DNA of 64,000 nt from CAZCEC01 sp964497615 (GTDB lineage: Bacteria > Chloroflexota > Anaerolineae > Anaerolineales > UBA6663), in the NCBI GenBank assembly GCA_964497615.1, contig CAZCEC010000003.1, positions 62,001-126,000 of the forward strand, written 5' to 3'. A program made the translations under genes and the position numbers. Of this stretch, positions 25,269-34,894 are shown one piece after another. Each line of letters starts with the position of its first letter. Within the stretch, counting starts at the first letter, position 1. Below the pieces are notes generated by a model. The model was not told where the DNA came from, searched no databases, and worked only from the letters and a program-made list of their open reading frames with translations.

Positions 25269-26048
25269 ATGCAGGTTGCCGAACACGGTCCCATTCACAT
25301 CTATCAATTTGCCTCACTTGATCCAGCCCGGGTTGCGCAGGGCGTATTTGCCCGCCACGGCGGCGTCAGCCCGGCGCCGTATGTGAGCCTCAATCTTTCC
25401 ATCAGCACCGGCGACACGCGGGAGAATGTCGGCGAGAACCGCCGCCGGGCGTTCGAGGCGCTGGGGCGCTGCCCGGACACAGTGGCCGACCTGTGGCAAG
25501 TCCACTCCGCCGATGTCATCGTGGCCCAGGCGCCCAATGGCGAGCGCGGCTACCTGGGGCAGGCCGACTGCCTGATCACCGACCGGCCCGAGGTGACTCT
25601 GTTCCTCCGCTTTGCCGACTGCGTGCCAATCCTGCTCTTCGATCCGCGGCGGCCAGCCGTGGGGATCGTGCACGCCGGCTGGCGCGGCACACTGAAGAAG
25701 GCGGCTGGCGCGGCGGTCCGCGCCATGACAGAACAGTACAACTCTCGCCCAAGCGGCATTGTGGCCGCGATCGGCCCTTCCATTGGCCCCTGCCACTATG
25801 CGATTGGGCCGGAAGTTGTCTCAGAGGCACGCCAGGCATTTCCGGGTCGTGACGATCTGCTGCCAGCCGTTAATAGCGGCCATCACCTGGACCTGTGGGC
25901 GGCGAACGAGTTGGCGCTGCGCGAGGCCGGGGTCGAGCAGATTGAGCAGGGCCAGGTGTGTACTGCCTGCCGACAGGACGACTTCTTCTCCCACCGGGCG
26001 GCGCAGGGCAAGACCGGACGCTTTGGCGCTGTGATTGGGCTGCGCTGA
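25269..26048 (+). CDS. pgeF: Peptidoglycan editing factor / purine nucleoside phosphorylase (laccase-domain, YfiH/YlmD family)
   Basis: 259 residues. The family cleaves purine nucleosides and in E. coli removes misincorporated L-Ser from peptidoglycan precursors. The metal-site motifs are LWQVHSADV (His about 78), FADCVPILLFD (Cys about 119) and GIVHAGWRGT (His about 136), followed by AAIGPSIGPCHYAIG and VCTACRQDDFFSHR. It heads the common pgeF-yggS-yggT-yggU set, and its stop overlaps the yggS start as TGATG. Confidence 0.93.
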   Translation: MQVAEHGPIHIYQFASLDPARVAQGVFARHGGVSPAPYVSLNLSISTGDTRENVGENRRRAFEALGRCPDTVADLWQVHSADVIVAQAPNGERGYLGQADCLITDRPEVTLFLRFADCVPILLFDPRRPAVGIVHAGWRGTLKKAAGAAVRAMTEQYNSRPSGIVAAIGPSIGPCHYAIGPEVVSEARQAFPGRDDLLPAVNSGHHLDLWAANELALREAGVEQIEQGQVCTACRQDDFFSHRAAQGKTGRFGAVIGLR

Positions 26049-26761
26049 TGGAAGACCTGCGGGCCAACTTGAGCGCCGTGCGCGCCCGTATGGCCCAGGC
26101 ACTGGCGCAGGCGGGCCGCCCTCCTGAGAGTGTGCGGCTGGTGGCGGTTACCAAAACCCATCCGCCCGCCGTGGTCGAAGCCGCGGTCGCGGCCGGGCTG
26201 ATTGACCTGGGGGAGAATTACGTGGAGGAGGCGCAGGGCAAGATGGCGGCGGCCGCGCCTCAGGCTGCCTTGCGGTGGCACATGATCGGCCACCTCCAAA
26301 GCCGGAAGGCCAAGGCCGCCGCGGCGGCCGGCTTCGAGCTGATACACTCAGTGGACTCGCTTCGACTGGCCGAGAAGCTGAGCGCGGCCGCGCAGGCGCT
26401 CGGCCACCGCCAGGCCGTACTGCTGGAGTGCAACGTTTCGGGTGAGGCAAGCAAGTCTGGATTTCCGGCGTGTTCGCCCGCGCTCGTGGAGGCATTGCTG
26501 CCCGAGGCCGAGCGCGTGGCTGCTCTGCCAGGGCTCACGGTGCGTGGGCTGATGACCATGGCGCCCATCGTCGCGCGCGCCGACGACGCCCGCCCCTACT
26601 TCGCGCGCCTGCGCGCCGTGCGCGAGATACTGGCTGCGTGCGTGCCAGGGGCCGAGTGGATCGAGCTGTCCATGGGCATGACGGATGACTTCGAGGCGGC
26701 GATCCTCGAAGGCGCCACCATCATTCGGATTGGCCGGGCGATCTTTGGCGCCCGGGCCTAA
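26048..26761 (+). CDS. yggS: YggS-family pyridoxal-phosphate homeostasis protein
   Basis: 237 residues, a PLP-binding TIM barrel of the alanine racemase type that buffers cytosolic PLP. VRLVAVTKTHPP holds the PLP Lys (about residue 36). GENYVEEAQGK and RWHMIGHLQSRKAK are the family signatures, followed by HSVDSLRLAEKL, GLMTMAPI and ELSMGMTDDFEAAI with the final GATIIRIGRAIFG. The start at 26048 overlaps the pgeF stop. The frame remains open upstream, but no family sequence lies there. Confidence 0.95.
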   Translation: MEDLRANLSAVRARMAQALAQAGRPPESVRLVAVTKTHPPAVVEAAVAAGLIDLGENYVEEAQGKMAAAAPQAALRWHMIGHLQSRKAKAAAAAGFELIHSVDSLRLAEKLSAAAQALGHRQAVLLECNVSGEASKSGFPACSPALVEALLPEAERVAALPGLTVRGLMTMAPIVARADDARPYFARLRAVREILAACVPGAEWIELSMGMTDDFEAAILEGATIIRIGRAIFGARA

Positions 26762-26773
26762 AGGAGCGAACGC

Positions 26774-27037
26774 GTGGAAGCGTACTTGATTGGGCTGGTC
26801 GAGCTGATTGTCACCCTGATCACGGTCCTGCTCATCTTGAATGTCCTGGCTTCCTTCGTTCTTGACCCCTGGCACCCGGCCCGGCGCTTCCTCAATCAAT
26901 TGGCTGAGCCGCTGCTGCGGCCGTTCCGGGGCCTGCTGCCGCCCGTGGGCATGTTCGATTTCACCATCATGCTCGCACTGATCGTCATACAGATCCTGGG
27001 TCAACTGGTCATCCTGCTCATTCGAACCGCGTTTTGA
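26774..27037 (+). CDS. yggT: YggT-family membrane protein
   Basis: 87 residues with two hydrophobic helices (about 3-30 and 62-86). Between them is the YggT core: LDPWHPARRFLNQLAEPLLR, then PFRGLLPPVGMFDF. GTG start with AAGGAG seven nt upstream, 12 bp after yggS. YggT proteins occur next to yggS and division or polyprenyl genes; in chloroplasts the homologue helps cytochrome b6 maturation. The bacterial role is unsettled. Confidence 0.9.
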   Translation: MEAYLIGLVELIVTLITVLLILNVLASFVLDPWHPARRFLNQLAEPLLRPFRGLLPPVGMFDFTIMLALIVIQILGQLVILLIRTAF

Positions 27038-27049
27038 TGGGACCGGTCC

Positions 27050-27388
27050 ATGAAGTTCAGTAATGCCAAACGCGGCGCCGCGATTACGGTCAAGGTGATC
27101 CCGCGCGCCCCCAAGACGGAAGTCGCTGGGGTGATGGACGACGGAACTCTGAAAATCCGCGTGGCTGCGCCGCCCGTGGGCGGAGCGGCGAATCGCGCCC
27201 TGGTGGACTTCTTGGCCCGCGCGTTGGGCTTGCCGCGCGGCCAGATTGACATCATCGCCGGGGAGACATCGGAGCGGAAGCTCATCTCCTTGGTCGGTAT
27301 CAGCCCCGAGGAAGTGGATGCCGCCGTGCAGGGGCTGCTTACCGGGTCGGCGTCGCAAGGCCGAAAGCGCGGAGCGCAGTCAAATTGA
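27050..27388 (+). CDS. yggU: DUF167 (YggU) family protein
   Basis: 112 residues. DUF167 signatures: VKVIPRAPKTEVAGV, LKIRVAAPPVGGAANRALV, DFLARALGLPRGQI and IIAGETSERKLI. The C-terminal ~25 residues extend beyond the usual domain. Small alpha/beta protein of unknown function, 12 bp after yggT, last of the pgeF cluster. The purL promoter lies just beyond. Confidence 0.9.
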   Translation: MKFSNAKRGAAITVKVIPRAPKTEVAGVMDDGTLKIRVAAPPVGGAANRALVDFLARALGLPRGQIDIIAGETSERKLISLVGISPEEVDAAVQGLLTGSASQGRKRGAQSN

Positions 27389-27452
27389 GCCGAGTCCATG
27401 TTGCACAACCTGGCCACAGATCGAATCTGCGTTTCTGACGACCGGCTGGGTC

Positions 27453-27481
27453 TTGACGCGGCCCGCCGCGTCCCGTACCAT
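27453..27481 (+). promoter_or_regulatory. Promoter of the purine operon
   Basis: TTGACG (27453-27458), 17-nt spacer, TACCAT (27476-27481), then 10 nt to the purL ATG at 27492. No Shine-Dalgarno, so initiation is probably leaderless. No riboswitch fits in the remaining space. Confidence 0.65.
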
Positions 27482-27491
27482 CAGCGTACCG

Positions 27492-30416
27492 ATGCCTGAC
27501 ATGGCGCAATCCGAATTTGACCCACCCCTGCACTGTCTAGTTGTCGGCACGCGCGCAGGCGTCGATCCCTGGGCCGCAGGCTTGCTCGCCGATGCTCACG
27601 CGCTGGGCTTGCGGCACCTGACCCGCCTCGAATGCTACCAATTGATGTTTATTGAGGGCGCGGTCCATGCGCCCGACCTCGGCCGCCTCGCGGCCGAACT
27701 CCTCAGCGACCCCGTCGCGCAAACCTCCCATTGGCGGAGTGTTGACAGCGGCGGGGTCGCTGGTTTTAACGGCCCGCCGCCCGGCGCACACGTTATCGAG
27801 ACTGCCCTGCGACCCGGCGTGACGGACCCCGTGGCCGAGCGAATCGTCCAATACGCTCGCGTCCTGGGCATTGCGGGCGTGGCTCGCGCCGCTACCGGCC
27901 AGCGCTTCGTACTGCACGGCCCGCTCGACTCAAACGACCTGGGTTTTCTGGCGCGCCGCCTGCTGGCCAATCCGGTCATCCAGCGCCATGCCTTTGGCCC
28001 CATCGCGCCGAGTTTCCCTGAGGCGGCGGAAGCCTCCTGGTCGCTGGCGACGCTGCCCATTCGCGAGCTGGACGACGCCGAATTGCTGGCACTGTCACAG
28101 GATCGCCGTGCCGCGCTCGATCTGGCCGAAGTGCAGGCCATCCAAGCATACTTCCGCAGCGAGGGCCGCGACCCGACCGATGTGGAATTCGAGACCCTGG
28201 CGCAGACCTGGAGCGAGCACTGCGTCCACAAGACCTTCAAGGCGATCATTGACGTTGGAGATGCAGCGCACTCGCCGGTCGATGGCCTGCTCAACACCTA
28301 CCTCCGCGCCGCCACCGACCTCATCGCCGCGCCCTGGGTCCGCTCGGCCTTCGTGGACAATGCCGGCATCATTGACTTTGACGACGACTTCGAGATGTCT
28401 TTCAAGGTCGAGACGCACAACCATCCATCCGCCATCGAGCCGTTTGGCGGCGCCAACACTGGGGTGGGGGGCGTCATCCGCGATGTCCTGGGCGTCTCGG
28501 CCCGGCCCATCGCGGCCACCGACATCCTGTGCTTTGGGCCGCAATCGGCTGACGGCGTGGCGGACCTGCCCGAAGGCGTGCTGCACCCGCGCCGCATCCG
28601 TTCCGGCGTCGTGGCAGGCATCCGGGACTACGGCAACAAGATCGGCCTGCCCACCGTCAACGGTGCCGTCTGGTACGACGCGGGCTACACCGCCAATCCG
28701 CTCGTCTTCTGCGGCTGCGTGGGGCTGGCGCCCAAGGGCCGGCACCCGCGCGGGCCTGCCGTGGGTGACCACGTTATCGTCTTGGGCGGCCGCACCGGGC
28801 GGGATGGGTTGCGTGGCGCGACCTTCTCTTCGATGGCGATGGATGCACAGACCGGGGAGGTGGCTGGCGCCTCGGTGCAAATCGGCGACCCGATCACCGA
28901 GAAGGGCCTGATCGAGGTCATCACCCGCGCCCGCGACCTGGAACTGTACCATGCCATCACCGACTGCGGGGCAGGGGGCCTGTCGTCCGCCGTCGGCGAG
29001 ATGGCCAGCGAGGTCGGGGCGGAAGTTGAGCTTGTCCATGTGCGCCTGAAGTATCCTGGCCTGGCGCCGTGGGAGGTGTGGCTGTCCGAGGCGCAGGAGC
29101 GGATGGTGCTGGCCTTGGCGCCTGCGTGCAAACCTCAACTACAAACGCTGTGCGAGCTGTACGATGTGGAGCTAACCGACATCGGAGTCTTCACTGGTTC
29201 CGGCCGGCTCGTGGTCCGGTCCTCAGGCCGCCTGGTGCTCGACCTGGATAACCACTTTCTTCACAGCGGTCTGCCGCGCCGCCGGCTGAGCGCAGTGCTG
29301 CCGGCGCGGGGCGATGACGCCAAAGGCGGGCGGGAGGCGGCGGAAGTCGCGGGATTGGATGCGAGCGCCCTGTTACTGAGGCTGCTGGCCCACCCTAATG
29401 TGGCCTCCAAATCCGACATCATTCGAAGTTACGATCACGAAGTCCAGGGCGGCACAGTCGTTAAACCCTTGACCGGTTTACTCAATGATGGGCCGGCTGA
29501 TGCATGCGTGCTTAAGCCGCAGGGCACGGCGGGCCGCCGCGGCCTCGTCCTCTCCAACGGTCTCAATCCCGAGTATGGCAAAGTTGATCCTTATCGCATG
29601 GCTGTCAGCGTGGTGGACGAAGCCATCCGGAACGCCGTCGCCGTGGGCGCTGATCCCGCGCGCATCGCCCTGCTCGACAACTTCTGTTGGGGCGACCCGC
29701 AATGGCCGGAGACGCTCGGCGCGCTGGTGGCGGCGGCGCGGGGGTGCTACGACGCGGCGCTGCAATATCAGGCCCCGTTTATCTCGGGAAAAGACTCGCT
29801 CAACAATGAGTACGTCGGGCCGGATGGGCAGAGACACGCCATCCCGCCTACGCTGCTGATTTCGGCTATCGGGGTCATGACGGATGTTGGACAGGCCGTC
29901 ACCTCTGACCTTAAGGCCACGGGAGACGTGGTCTACCTCCTCGGGGACGCGCAGGGCGTATTTGGCGGCAGCCACCTGGCCCTGGTGGCGTCGGCCACTG
30001 AGGCGCCTTACGCCCACCGGGGACCGGTGCCTGGTCTGCCCGCACACGCGCCCGCGCTCTACCGGGCGCTCCACGCCGCCACTCTCGCTGGCCTCGTCAG
30101 CGCGTGCCACGACCTGAGCGAGGGCGGGTTGGCGGTGGCCGCCGCCGAGATGTGCATTGGCGGACGGCTGGGGATGGCCCTCAGCCTCCCGCCTGGGCCT
30201 TCCGGCGCCATGCTCTTCGGTGAACGGAATGGCGCGCTCTTGGTCTCCGTACGGCCAGACAAATGCCCTGCGTTCGAAGCGCTGGTCGCGAATGTGCCCG
30301 TACATCGTCTAGGCACGGTCACAGATGAGGCAGACTTGACGATTTCGTCGACAGCAAGCGCCCTCCTGTCCGTGCCGGTTGCCGAGTTGGTTGGCGCCTG
30401 GAATACCGCGCCGTAG
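27492..30416 (+). CDS. purL: FGAM synthase large subunit with two N-terminal PurS-like domains
   Basis: Makes formylglycinamidine ribotide from FGAR, Gln and ATP in purine synthesis, with PurQ supplying ammonia. The frame is open from 27246, but the ATG at 27492 follows a promoter and begins recognisable sequence; 974 residues. Residues ~1-165 look like two PurS units in tandem: one with LAAELLSDPVAQTSHW, a second with ETALRPGVTDP and ARRLLANPVIQRHAFG. PurL core: AIQAYFRSEGRDPTDVEFET, WSEHCVHKTFKA, KVETHNHPSAIEPFGGANTG and DCGAGGLSSAVGEMASE. No glutaminase domain is fused; PurQ is the next gene. Typical small PurL has ~740 residues and a separate PurS gene, which is not seen here. Confidence 0.93.
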   Translation: MPDMAQSEFDPPLHCLVVGTRAGVDPWAAGLLADAHALGLRHLTRLECYQLMFIEGAVHAPDLGRLAAELLSDPVAQTSHWRSVDSGGVAGFNGPPPGAHVIETALRPGVTDPVAERIVQYARVLGIAGVARAATGQRFVLHGPLDSNDLGFLARRLLANPVIQRHAFGPIAPSFPEAAEASWSLATLPIRELDDAELLALSQDRRAALDLAEVQAIQAYFRSEGRDPTDVEFETLAQTWSEHCVHKTFKAIIDVGDAAHSPVDGLLNTYLRAATDLIAAPWVRSAFVDNAGIIDFDDDFEMSFKVETHNHPSAIEPFGGANTGVGGVIRDVLGVSARPIAATDILCFGPQSADGVADLPEGVLHPRRIRSGVVAGIRDYGNKIGLPTVNGAVWYDAGYTANPLVFCGCVGLAPKGRHPRGPAVGDHVIVLGGRTGRDGLRGATFSSMAMDAQTGEVAGASVQIGDPITEKGLIEVITRARDLELYHAITDCGAGGLSSAVGEMASEVGAEVELVHVRLKYPGLAPWEVWLSEAQERMVLALAPACKPQLQTLCELYDVELTDIGVFTGSGRLVVRSSGRLVLDLDNHFLHSGLPRRRLSAVLPARGDDAKGGREAAEVAGLDASALLLRLLAHPNVASKSDIIRSYDHEVQGGTVVKPLTGLLNDGPADACVLKPQGTAGRRGLVLSNGLNPEYGKVDPYRMAVSVVDEAIRNAVAVGADPARIALLDNFCWGDPQWPETLGALVAAARGCYDAALQYQAPFISGKDSLNNEYVGPDGQRHAIPPTLLISAIGVMTDVGQAVTSDLKATGDVVYLLGDAQGVFGGSHLALVASATEAPYAHRGPVPGLPAHAPALYRALHAATLAGLVSACHDLSEGGLAVAAAEMCIGGRLGMALSLPPGPSGAMLFGERNGALLVSVRPDKCPAFEALVANVPVHRLGTVTDEADLTISSTASALLSVPVAELVGAWNTAP

Positions 30417-30426
30417 GCTGAGACAG

Positions 30427-31197
30427 ATGCCGCCTCGCGCCCTGATCCTTCACGCCGCCGGTACCAATCGCGACCACGAGGCCGCGCAGGCCCTGCGCCT
30501 CGCCGGTGCGCTGCCGGAGATCGTGCCCCTGAATGCCCTGCGCCAGGGTGCCCATCGCTGGTCCGATTTTCAGCTGCTGGTTATTCCAGGCGGCTTCTCG
30601 TACGGTGACGCATTGGGGGCTGGCAAGTTGTTGGCGCTCGACCTCCAGGCCTACTTTTCCGATCAGGTGCGCGCTTTCGTCGAGCAGGGCAAGCCCGTCA
30701 TCGGCATCTGCAACGGGTTTCAGGCATTGGTGAAGGCGGGCTTGCTGCCGGGCGATGGCCGTTCGCAGGCCACCTTGACGTTCAACGCCTCTGGCCGGTT
30801 TGAGTGCCGTTGGGTTACGCTGCTGCCCGTCTCACGCCATTGTCTGTGGACCGCCGGGCTGACGGAACCCATCTATTGCCCGGTGGCGCACGGTGAAGGG
30901 CGATTCCAGCCTGCACGCCCGGACCTGATTGACGAACTCAGCGCCAGTGGCCAGGTTGCCCTGAACTATGCCTTGCCCGACGGCACACCCGCCAACGGCG
31001 CTTATCCGGAGAACCCCAATGGCTCGGCGGCCGACATTGCGGGAGTCTGCAACGCGGCTGGCAACGTCCTGGGCCTAATGCCGCATCCAGAGGATCACAT
31101 TTTGCCGTTTCAGCACCCGCGCTGGACCCGGGGCGAGAAGGGCCGTTTGGGACTACCCCTATTTCAGAATGCCGTGCGCTATCTGGAGGCCGCCTGA
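30427..31197 (+). CDS. purQ: FGAM synthase glutaminase subunit
   Basis: 256-residue class I glutamine amidotransferase that feeds ammonia to PurL. PGGFSYGDALGAGKLLA, the nucleophile Cys95 in IGICNGFQALVK, HGEGRF and the catalytic His-Glu pair in GLMPHPEDH are all present. The start at 30427 is 10 bp after the purL stop; the frame is open upstream but overlaps purL. The stop overlaps the purC start (TGATG). Confidence 0.95.
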   Translation: MPPRALILHAAGTNRDHEAAQALRLAGALPEIVPLNALRQGAHRWSDFQLLVIPGGFSYGDALGAGKLLALDLQAYFSDQVRAFVEQGKPVIGICNGFQALVKAGLLPGDGRSQATLTFNASGRFECRWVTLLPVSRHCLWTAGLTEPIYCPVAHGEGRFQPARPDLIDELSASGQVALNYALPDGTPANGAYPENPNGSAADIAGVCNAAGNVLGLMPHPEDHILPFQHPRWTRGEKGRLGLPLFQNAVRYLEAA

Positions 31198-32165
31198 TGG
31201 TCTCGGCCGACGCCATCCGCGCATTGCTGCCAATGGCCCTGAGGGGAACCGATCTGCGGCTGCCGGGCCGCGTCTCCGGCAAGGTGCGAGACGCATACGC
31301 GCTGCCTGGCGGCCGGCGGCTGCTTGTCACCACTGACCGGCTGTCGGCGTTTGATCGCATCCTGGCCTGTGTGCCCTACAAGGGACAGGTGCTCAATGAG
31401 CTCTCGGCTTGGTGGTTTGGTCAAACATCCGGCGTAGCCGCTCACCATCTGGTGCACGTGCCTGATCCCAACGCAGCGGTGGTTGTGGAGGCCGAGCCAT
31501 TTTCGGTCGAGGTCATTGTGCGCGGCTATATTACGGGCGTGACCAGCACGGCCCTGTGGCGGCGCTACGAACTAGGCGAGCGTGACATATACGGCTACCG
31601 CCTGCCGGAGGGGCTGAGGAAGAACGAGCCCTTGCCGCGGGCCATGATCACGCCGACCACCAAAGGAGGGGCGTCCGGTCACGATGAGCGCCTCACCTGC
31701 GCGGAGGTTGTCTCGCGCGGCCTGCTGGCGGCGGCAGTGTGGGACGAGGTGCAGGCGGCGGCCCTGGCCGTCTTTGCGCGCGGGCAGGCACTGGCTCAGC
31801 GGGCCGGGCTGATCCTGGTCGATACCAAGTATGAGTTTGGCCGCGCGCCGGATGGGACCGTGCTGCTGATTGACGAAGTGCACACGCCGGATTCCTCTCG
31901 CTTCTGGGATGGGGAGTCGTACGCGGCGCGGCTGACGGCGGGTCTGGAGCCGGATAACCTGGACAAAGAATTCGTCCGGCTGGCCTACGCCGCGCACGAG
32001 TACCGCGGCGACGGCGACCCGCCCGCCATGTCTGACGAACTGTGGGTCGCCGCGGCGCAGCGCTACATCGCTGTGTACGAGCGCCTGACGGGCTCGGGCT
32101 TCGTTCCGGGCGCCTATCCGGTGGAGCCGCGGCTTCAGGCTATACTGCCAGGAATCATCGCATGA
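31197..32165 (+). CDS. purC: SAICAR synthetase (phosphoribosylaminoimidazole-succinocarboxamide synthase)
   Basis: 322 residues; joins aspartate to CAIR using ATP. LPGRVSGKVRDAYAL holds the nucleotide-binding segment. TTDRLSAFDRILACVPYKGQ, VIVRGYITG, LILVDTKYEFG and LIDEVHTPDSSRFW are the purC motifs. The longer form (compared with ~240 residues in E. coli) resembles the fungal/actinobacterial branch. Translationally coupled at both ends (TGATG with purQ, ATGA with purF). Confidence 0.95.
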   Translation: MVSADAIRALLPMALRGTDLRLPGRVSGKVRDAYALPGGRRLLVTTDRLSAFDRILACVPYKGQVLNELSAWWFGQTSGVAAHHLVHVPDPNAAVVVEAEPFSVEVIVRGYITGVTSTALWRRYELGERDIYGYRLPEGLRKNEPLPRAMITPTTKGGASGHDERLTCAEVVSRGLLAAAVWDEVQAAALAVFARGQALAQRAGLILVDTKYEFGRAPDGTVLLIDEVHTPDSSRFWDGESYAARLTAGLEPDNLDKEFVRLAYAAHEYRGDGDPPAMSDELWVAAAQRYIAVYERLTGSGFVPGAYPVEPRLQAILPGIIA

Positions 32166-33616
32166 CGATCTTGCCCCTCAATCTGGACCTGGCCTCGACT
32201 GATGGTGGCTCAGATGCGCCGCGTGACGAGTGCGGCATCGTCGGCATCTTTGCCCCGCATGAAGATGTGGCGCGGATGACGTACTTTGGTTTGTTCGCCC
32301 TTCAGCATCGGGGTCAGGAGGCAGCCGGCATCGCCGTCTCAGATGGCCAGACGGCGCGTTTGCACAAGGACGTCGGCCTTGTGGCGCAGGTCTTCACGCC
32401 CCAAAATCTGGCGCCGCTCCAGGGCCACTATGCCATTGGCCACACACGCTACTCCACCACCGGCTCATCCGCAGCCCGCAATGCCCAACCCTTCCTGGTA
32501 GAGACGCTGCACGGCCCGCTCGCCATCGCGCACAATGGGAATCTGCTCAATACGGTTGATCTGCGCACCGACCTGCTGCGGCGCGGCGTGGGTTTGTCGT
32601 CGTCATCCGACAGTGAGGCCATTGTCATGTCGCTGGCTGGCGCGCTCGGCGACACCTGGGAGGACCGCATCGAGCATGCGATGGCGGACTGGCAAGGCGC
32701 TTATTCCCTGGTCATACTGAGCCGCACCGGGGTCTATGCGGTCCGTGACCCGTGGGGGTTCCGGCCCCTGAGCATCGGACGGTTGCCGGGGGGCGGCCAC
32801 GCCGCCGCCTCCGAAACAGGCGCGCTGCGCACCCTGGGCTGCGAGGCCATTCGCGAGGTCAAACCGGGGGAGATCGTCACGCTCAGCAACAACGCGCTTC
32901 GGGTTCGCCAGGCCCTACCTCCCGTCACGCCGGCAGCGCGGTGCACGTTTGAGCACATTTACTTCTCCCGCCCAGACAGCTACTGGGACGGAAGACACGT
33001 GCATCAGGTGCGGCAGCGTCTCGGCGAGGCGCTGGCGCGTGAGGCGAGCGTCCCTGCCGACGTAGTGATTCCGGTTCCAGATTCGTCGGTTCCGGCCGCC
33101 ATCGGCTACGCGCGTGTGGCGGAGGTGCCCTACAACGACGGCTTCATCAAGAACCGCTACATTGGCCGCACCTTTATCGAGCCGACCGACTCGCTGCGCC
33201 GGCAGGGCGTCGCATTGAAGTACAACACGCTCACCGAGAACCTCAACGGCCAGCGGGTGGTGGTCATCGACGACAGCATTGTGCGCGGCACGACCGCCGG
33301 GCCGCTGGTCAAACTGCTGCGCGACGCGGGTGCGCGCGAGGTCCATGTGCGCATTACCTGCCCGCCCATCGCGCATCCTTGTTTCATGGGCGTGGACATG
33401 GGCACCTATGAGGAGCTGATCGCCCACCGCCATACCATCGATGAGATGCGCGAACTCTTCGACTGCGACAGCCTGCACTTTCTCTCGCTCGACGGCATGA
33501 TGGCAGCCATCGGGCGAGCGAGCGGTTACTGCAATGCATGCTTCACCGGCATCTATCCCCTGGCCGTGGATGCCGAGCACAGTAAGACCGGCTTCGAAAA
33601 GGCCATCGGCGGCTAA
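32162..33616 (+). CDS. purF: Amidophosphoribosyltransferase
   Basis: First committed enzyme of purine synthesis (PRPP + Gln to phosphoribosylamine). 484 residues from the ATG at 32162, which overlaps the purC stop. An N-terminal propeptide of 23 residues precedes the catalytic Cys24 in DECGIVGIF, so autocleavage as in B. subtilis is expected. Class II glutaminase: GHTRYSTTGSS and AIAHNGNL. The PRPP-binding site is VVVIDDSIVRGTT. Cys residues near the C-terminus (CDSLHFLSLDG and YCNACFTG) match the Fe-S-cluster type of PurF. Confidence 0.96.
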   Translation: MTILPLNLDLASTDGGSDAPRDECGIVGIFAPHEDVARMTYFGLFALQHRGQEAAGIAVSDGQTARLHKDVGLVAQVFTPQNLAPLQGHYAIGHTRYSTTGSSAARNAQPFLVETLHGPLAIAHNGNLLNTVDLRTDLLRRGVGLSSSSDSEAIVMSLAGALGDTWEDRIEHAMADWQGAYSLVILSRTGVYAVRDPWGFRPLSIGRLPGGGHAAASETGALRTLGCEAIREVKPGEIVTLSNNALRVRQALPPVTPAARCTFEHIYFSRPDSYWDGRHVHQVRQRLGEALAREASVPADVVIPVPDSSVPAAIGYARVAEVPYNDGFIKNRYIGRTFIEPTDSLRRQGVALKYNTLTENLNGQRVVVIDDSIVRGTTAGPLVKLLRDAGAREVHVRITCPPIAHPCFMGVDMGTYEELIAHRHTIDEMRELFDCDSLHFLSLDGMMAAIGRASGYCNACFTGIYPLAVDAEHSKTGFEKAIGG

Positions 33617-34894
33617 ATGCGCGTCCTGATCATTGGCTCCGGGGGGCGCGAACATGCGTTGGCCTGGAAGGCGGCGCAGTCGCCGCGCCTGTCAGCCTTG
33701 TTCGTCGTTCCAGGGAACGCGGGCACGGCGGCGCTGGCGCGCACCGTCGATCTGGCGGCGGATGATGTGCCCGGCCTCACCGCCTGGGCGTCGGCTAACG
33801 CTATAGACCTGGTAATCATTGGGCCCGAAATCCCCCTGTCGGCTGGTCTTGCTGACGCCCTGCGGGGGGCTGGCCTGCGCGTCTTCGGCCCGTCGCGCGC
33901 CGCTGCCGAGATCGAGACGTCCAAGGCGTTCGCCAAAGACTTTATGCGCCGGCACAGCCTGCCTACGGCCGGCTATGCGGCTTTCACTGATTTCTACGCC
34001 GCGGTTGGCCACCTGCTGACGGTAGATTTTGATCGCACCGGCATTGTCATCAAGGCATCCGGCCTGGCGGCTGGCAAGGGCGTGATCCTGCCAAACTGCG
34101 CCGACGACGCCGAGGCCGCGCTGCGCCAGATCATGCTCGACCACGAATTTGGCGCGGCAGGCGATACCGTCATTATCGAAGAACGGCTGACGGGTGAGGA
34201 AGTGTCGCTGCTGGCCTTTTGCGACGGGCGCACCGTGCGCGCCATGCCCCCTGCGCAGGACCACAAGCGGGTGGGGGAGGGGGATACTGGACCTAACACA
34301 GGCGGCATGGGCGCCTATGCCCCGGCGCCGGCCTGCCCGCCGGCGCTTGTGGCCGAGTTGACTCGAACCGTACTCCAGCCTGCGGTGGATGCCCTGCAGG
34401 CGGAGGGCCGCAGCTTTGTGGGCGTGCTATATGCGGGCCTAATGCTCACCCCCGCTGGGCCGCGCGTGCTTGAGTTCAACTGCCGGTTTGGCGATCCCGA
34501 GACCCAGGTCATCCTGCCGCTGCTGGCGTCTGATCTGCTGGAAGTGTGCGCCGCCTGCGCTGAAGGCCGCCTGGCGGAGGTGGAGGTCGCCTGGCACGCC
34601 GGGTCGGCGGCGTGTGTGGTGCTCGCTTCCGAGGGCTATCCCGGACCTTACCCCTCTGGCCGCGTGATCACGGGCCTCGATCGGGTGCCGCCGGATACGG
34701 TCGTTTTCCACGCTGGCACGCGTCAAGACGGGGAGGCCGTGGTCACAGCTGGCGGCCGGGTGCTGGGCGTAACTGGCTGGGGAGTAGACCTGCCTGCCGC
34801 GCTCGAGCGCGCCTATGCCGCTGTCGAGTGTATCCAATTCGATGGGCAGCACTACCGCCGCGATATTGGCCGGCGCGCGCTGGGAATCGCATGA
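33617..34894 (+). CDS. purD: GAR synthetase (phosphoribosylamine-glycine ligase)
   Basis: 425-residue ATP-grasp enzyme joining glycine to phosphoribosylamine. Begins MRVLIIGSGGREHALAWK. ATP-grasp motifs: VIKASGLAAGKGVILP, EERLTGEEVSLLAFCDG and FNCRFGDPETQVILP; GPNTGGMGAYAPAP is characteristic. The ATG follows the purF stop directly with no spacer; the stop overlaps purM as ATGA. Confidence 0.96.
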   Translation: MRVLIIGSGGREHALAWKAAQSPRLSALFVVPGNAGTAALARTVDLAADDVPGLTAWASANAIDLVIIGPEIPLSAGLADALRGAGLRVFGPSRAAAEIETSKAFAKDFMRRHSLPTAGYAAFTDFYAAVGHLLTVDFDRTGIVIKASGLAAGKGVILPNCADDAEAALRQIMLDHEFGAAGDTVIIEERLTGEEVSLLAFCDGRTVRAMPPAQDHKRVGEGDTGPNTGGMGAYAPAPACPPALVAELTRTVLQPAVDALQAEGRSFVGVLYAGLMLTPAGPRVLEFNCRFGDPETQVILPLLASDLLEVCAACAEGRLAEVEVAWHAGSAACVVLASEGYPGPYPSGRVITGLDRVPPDTVVFHAGTRQDGEAVVTAGGRVLGVTGWGVDLPAALERAYAAVECIQFDGQHYRRDIGRRALGIA

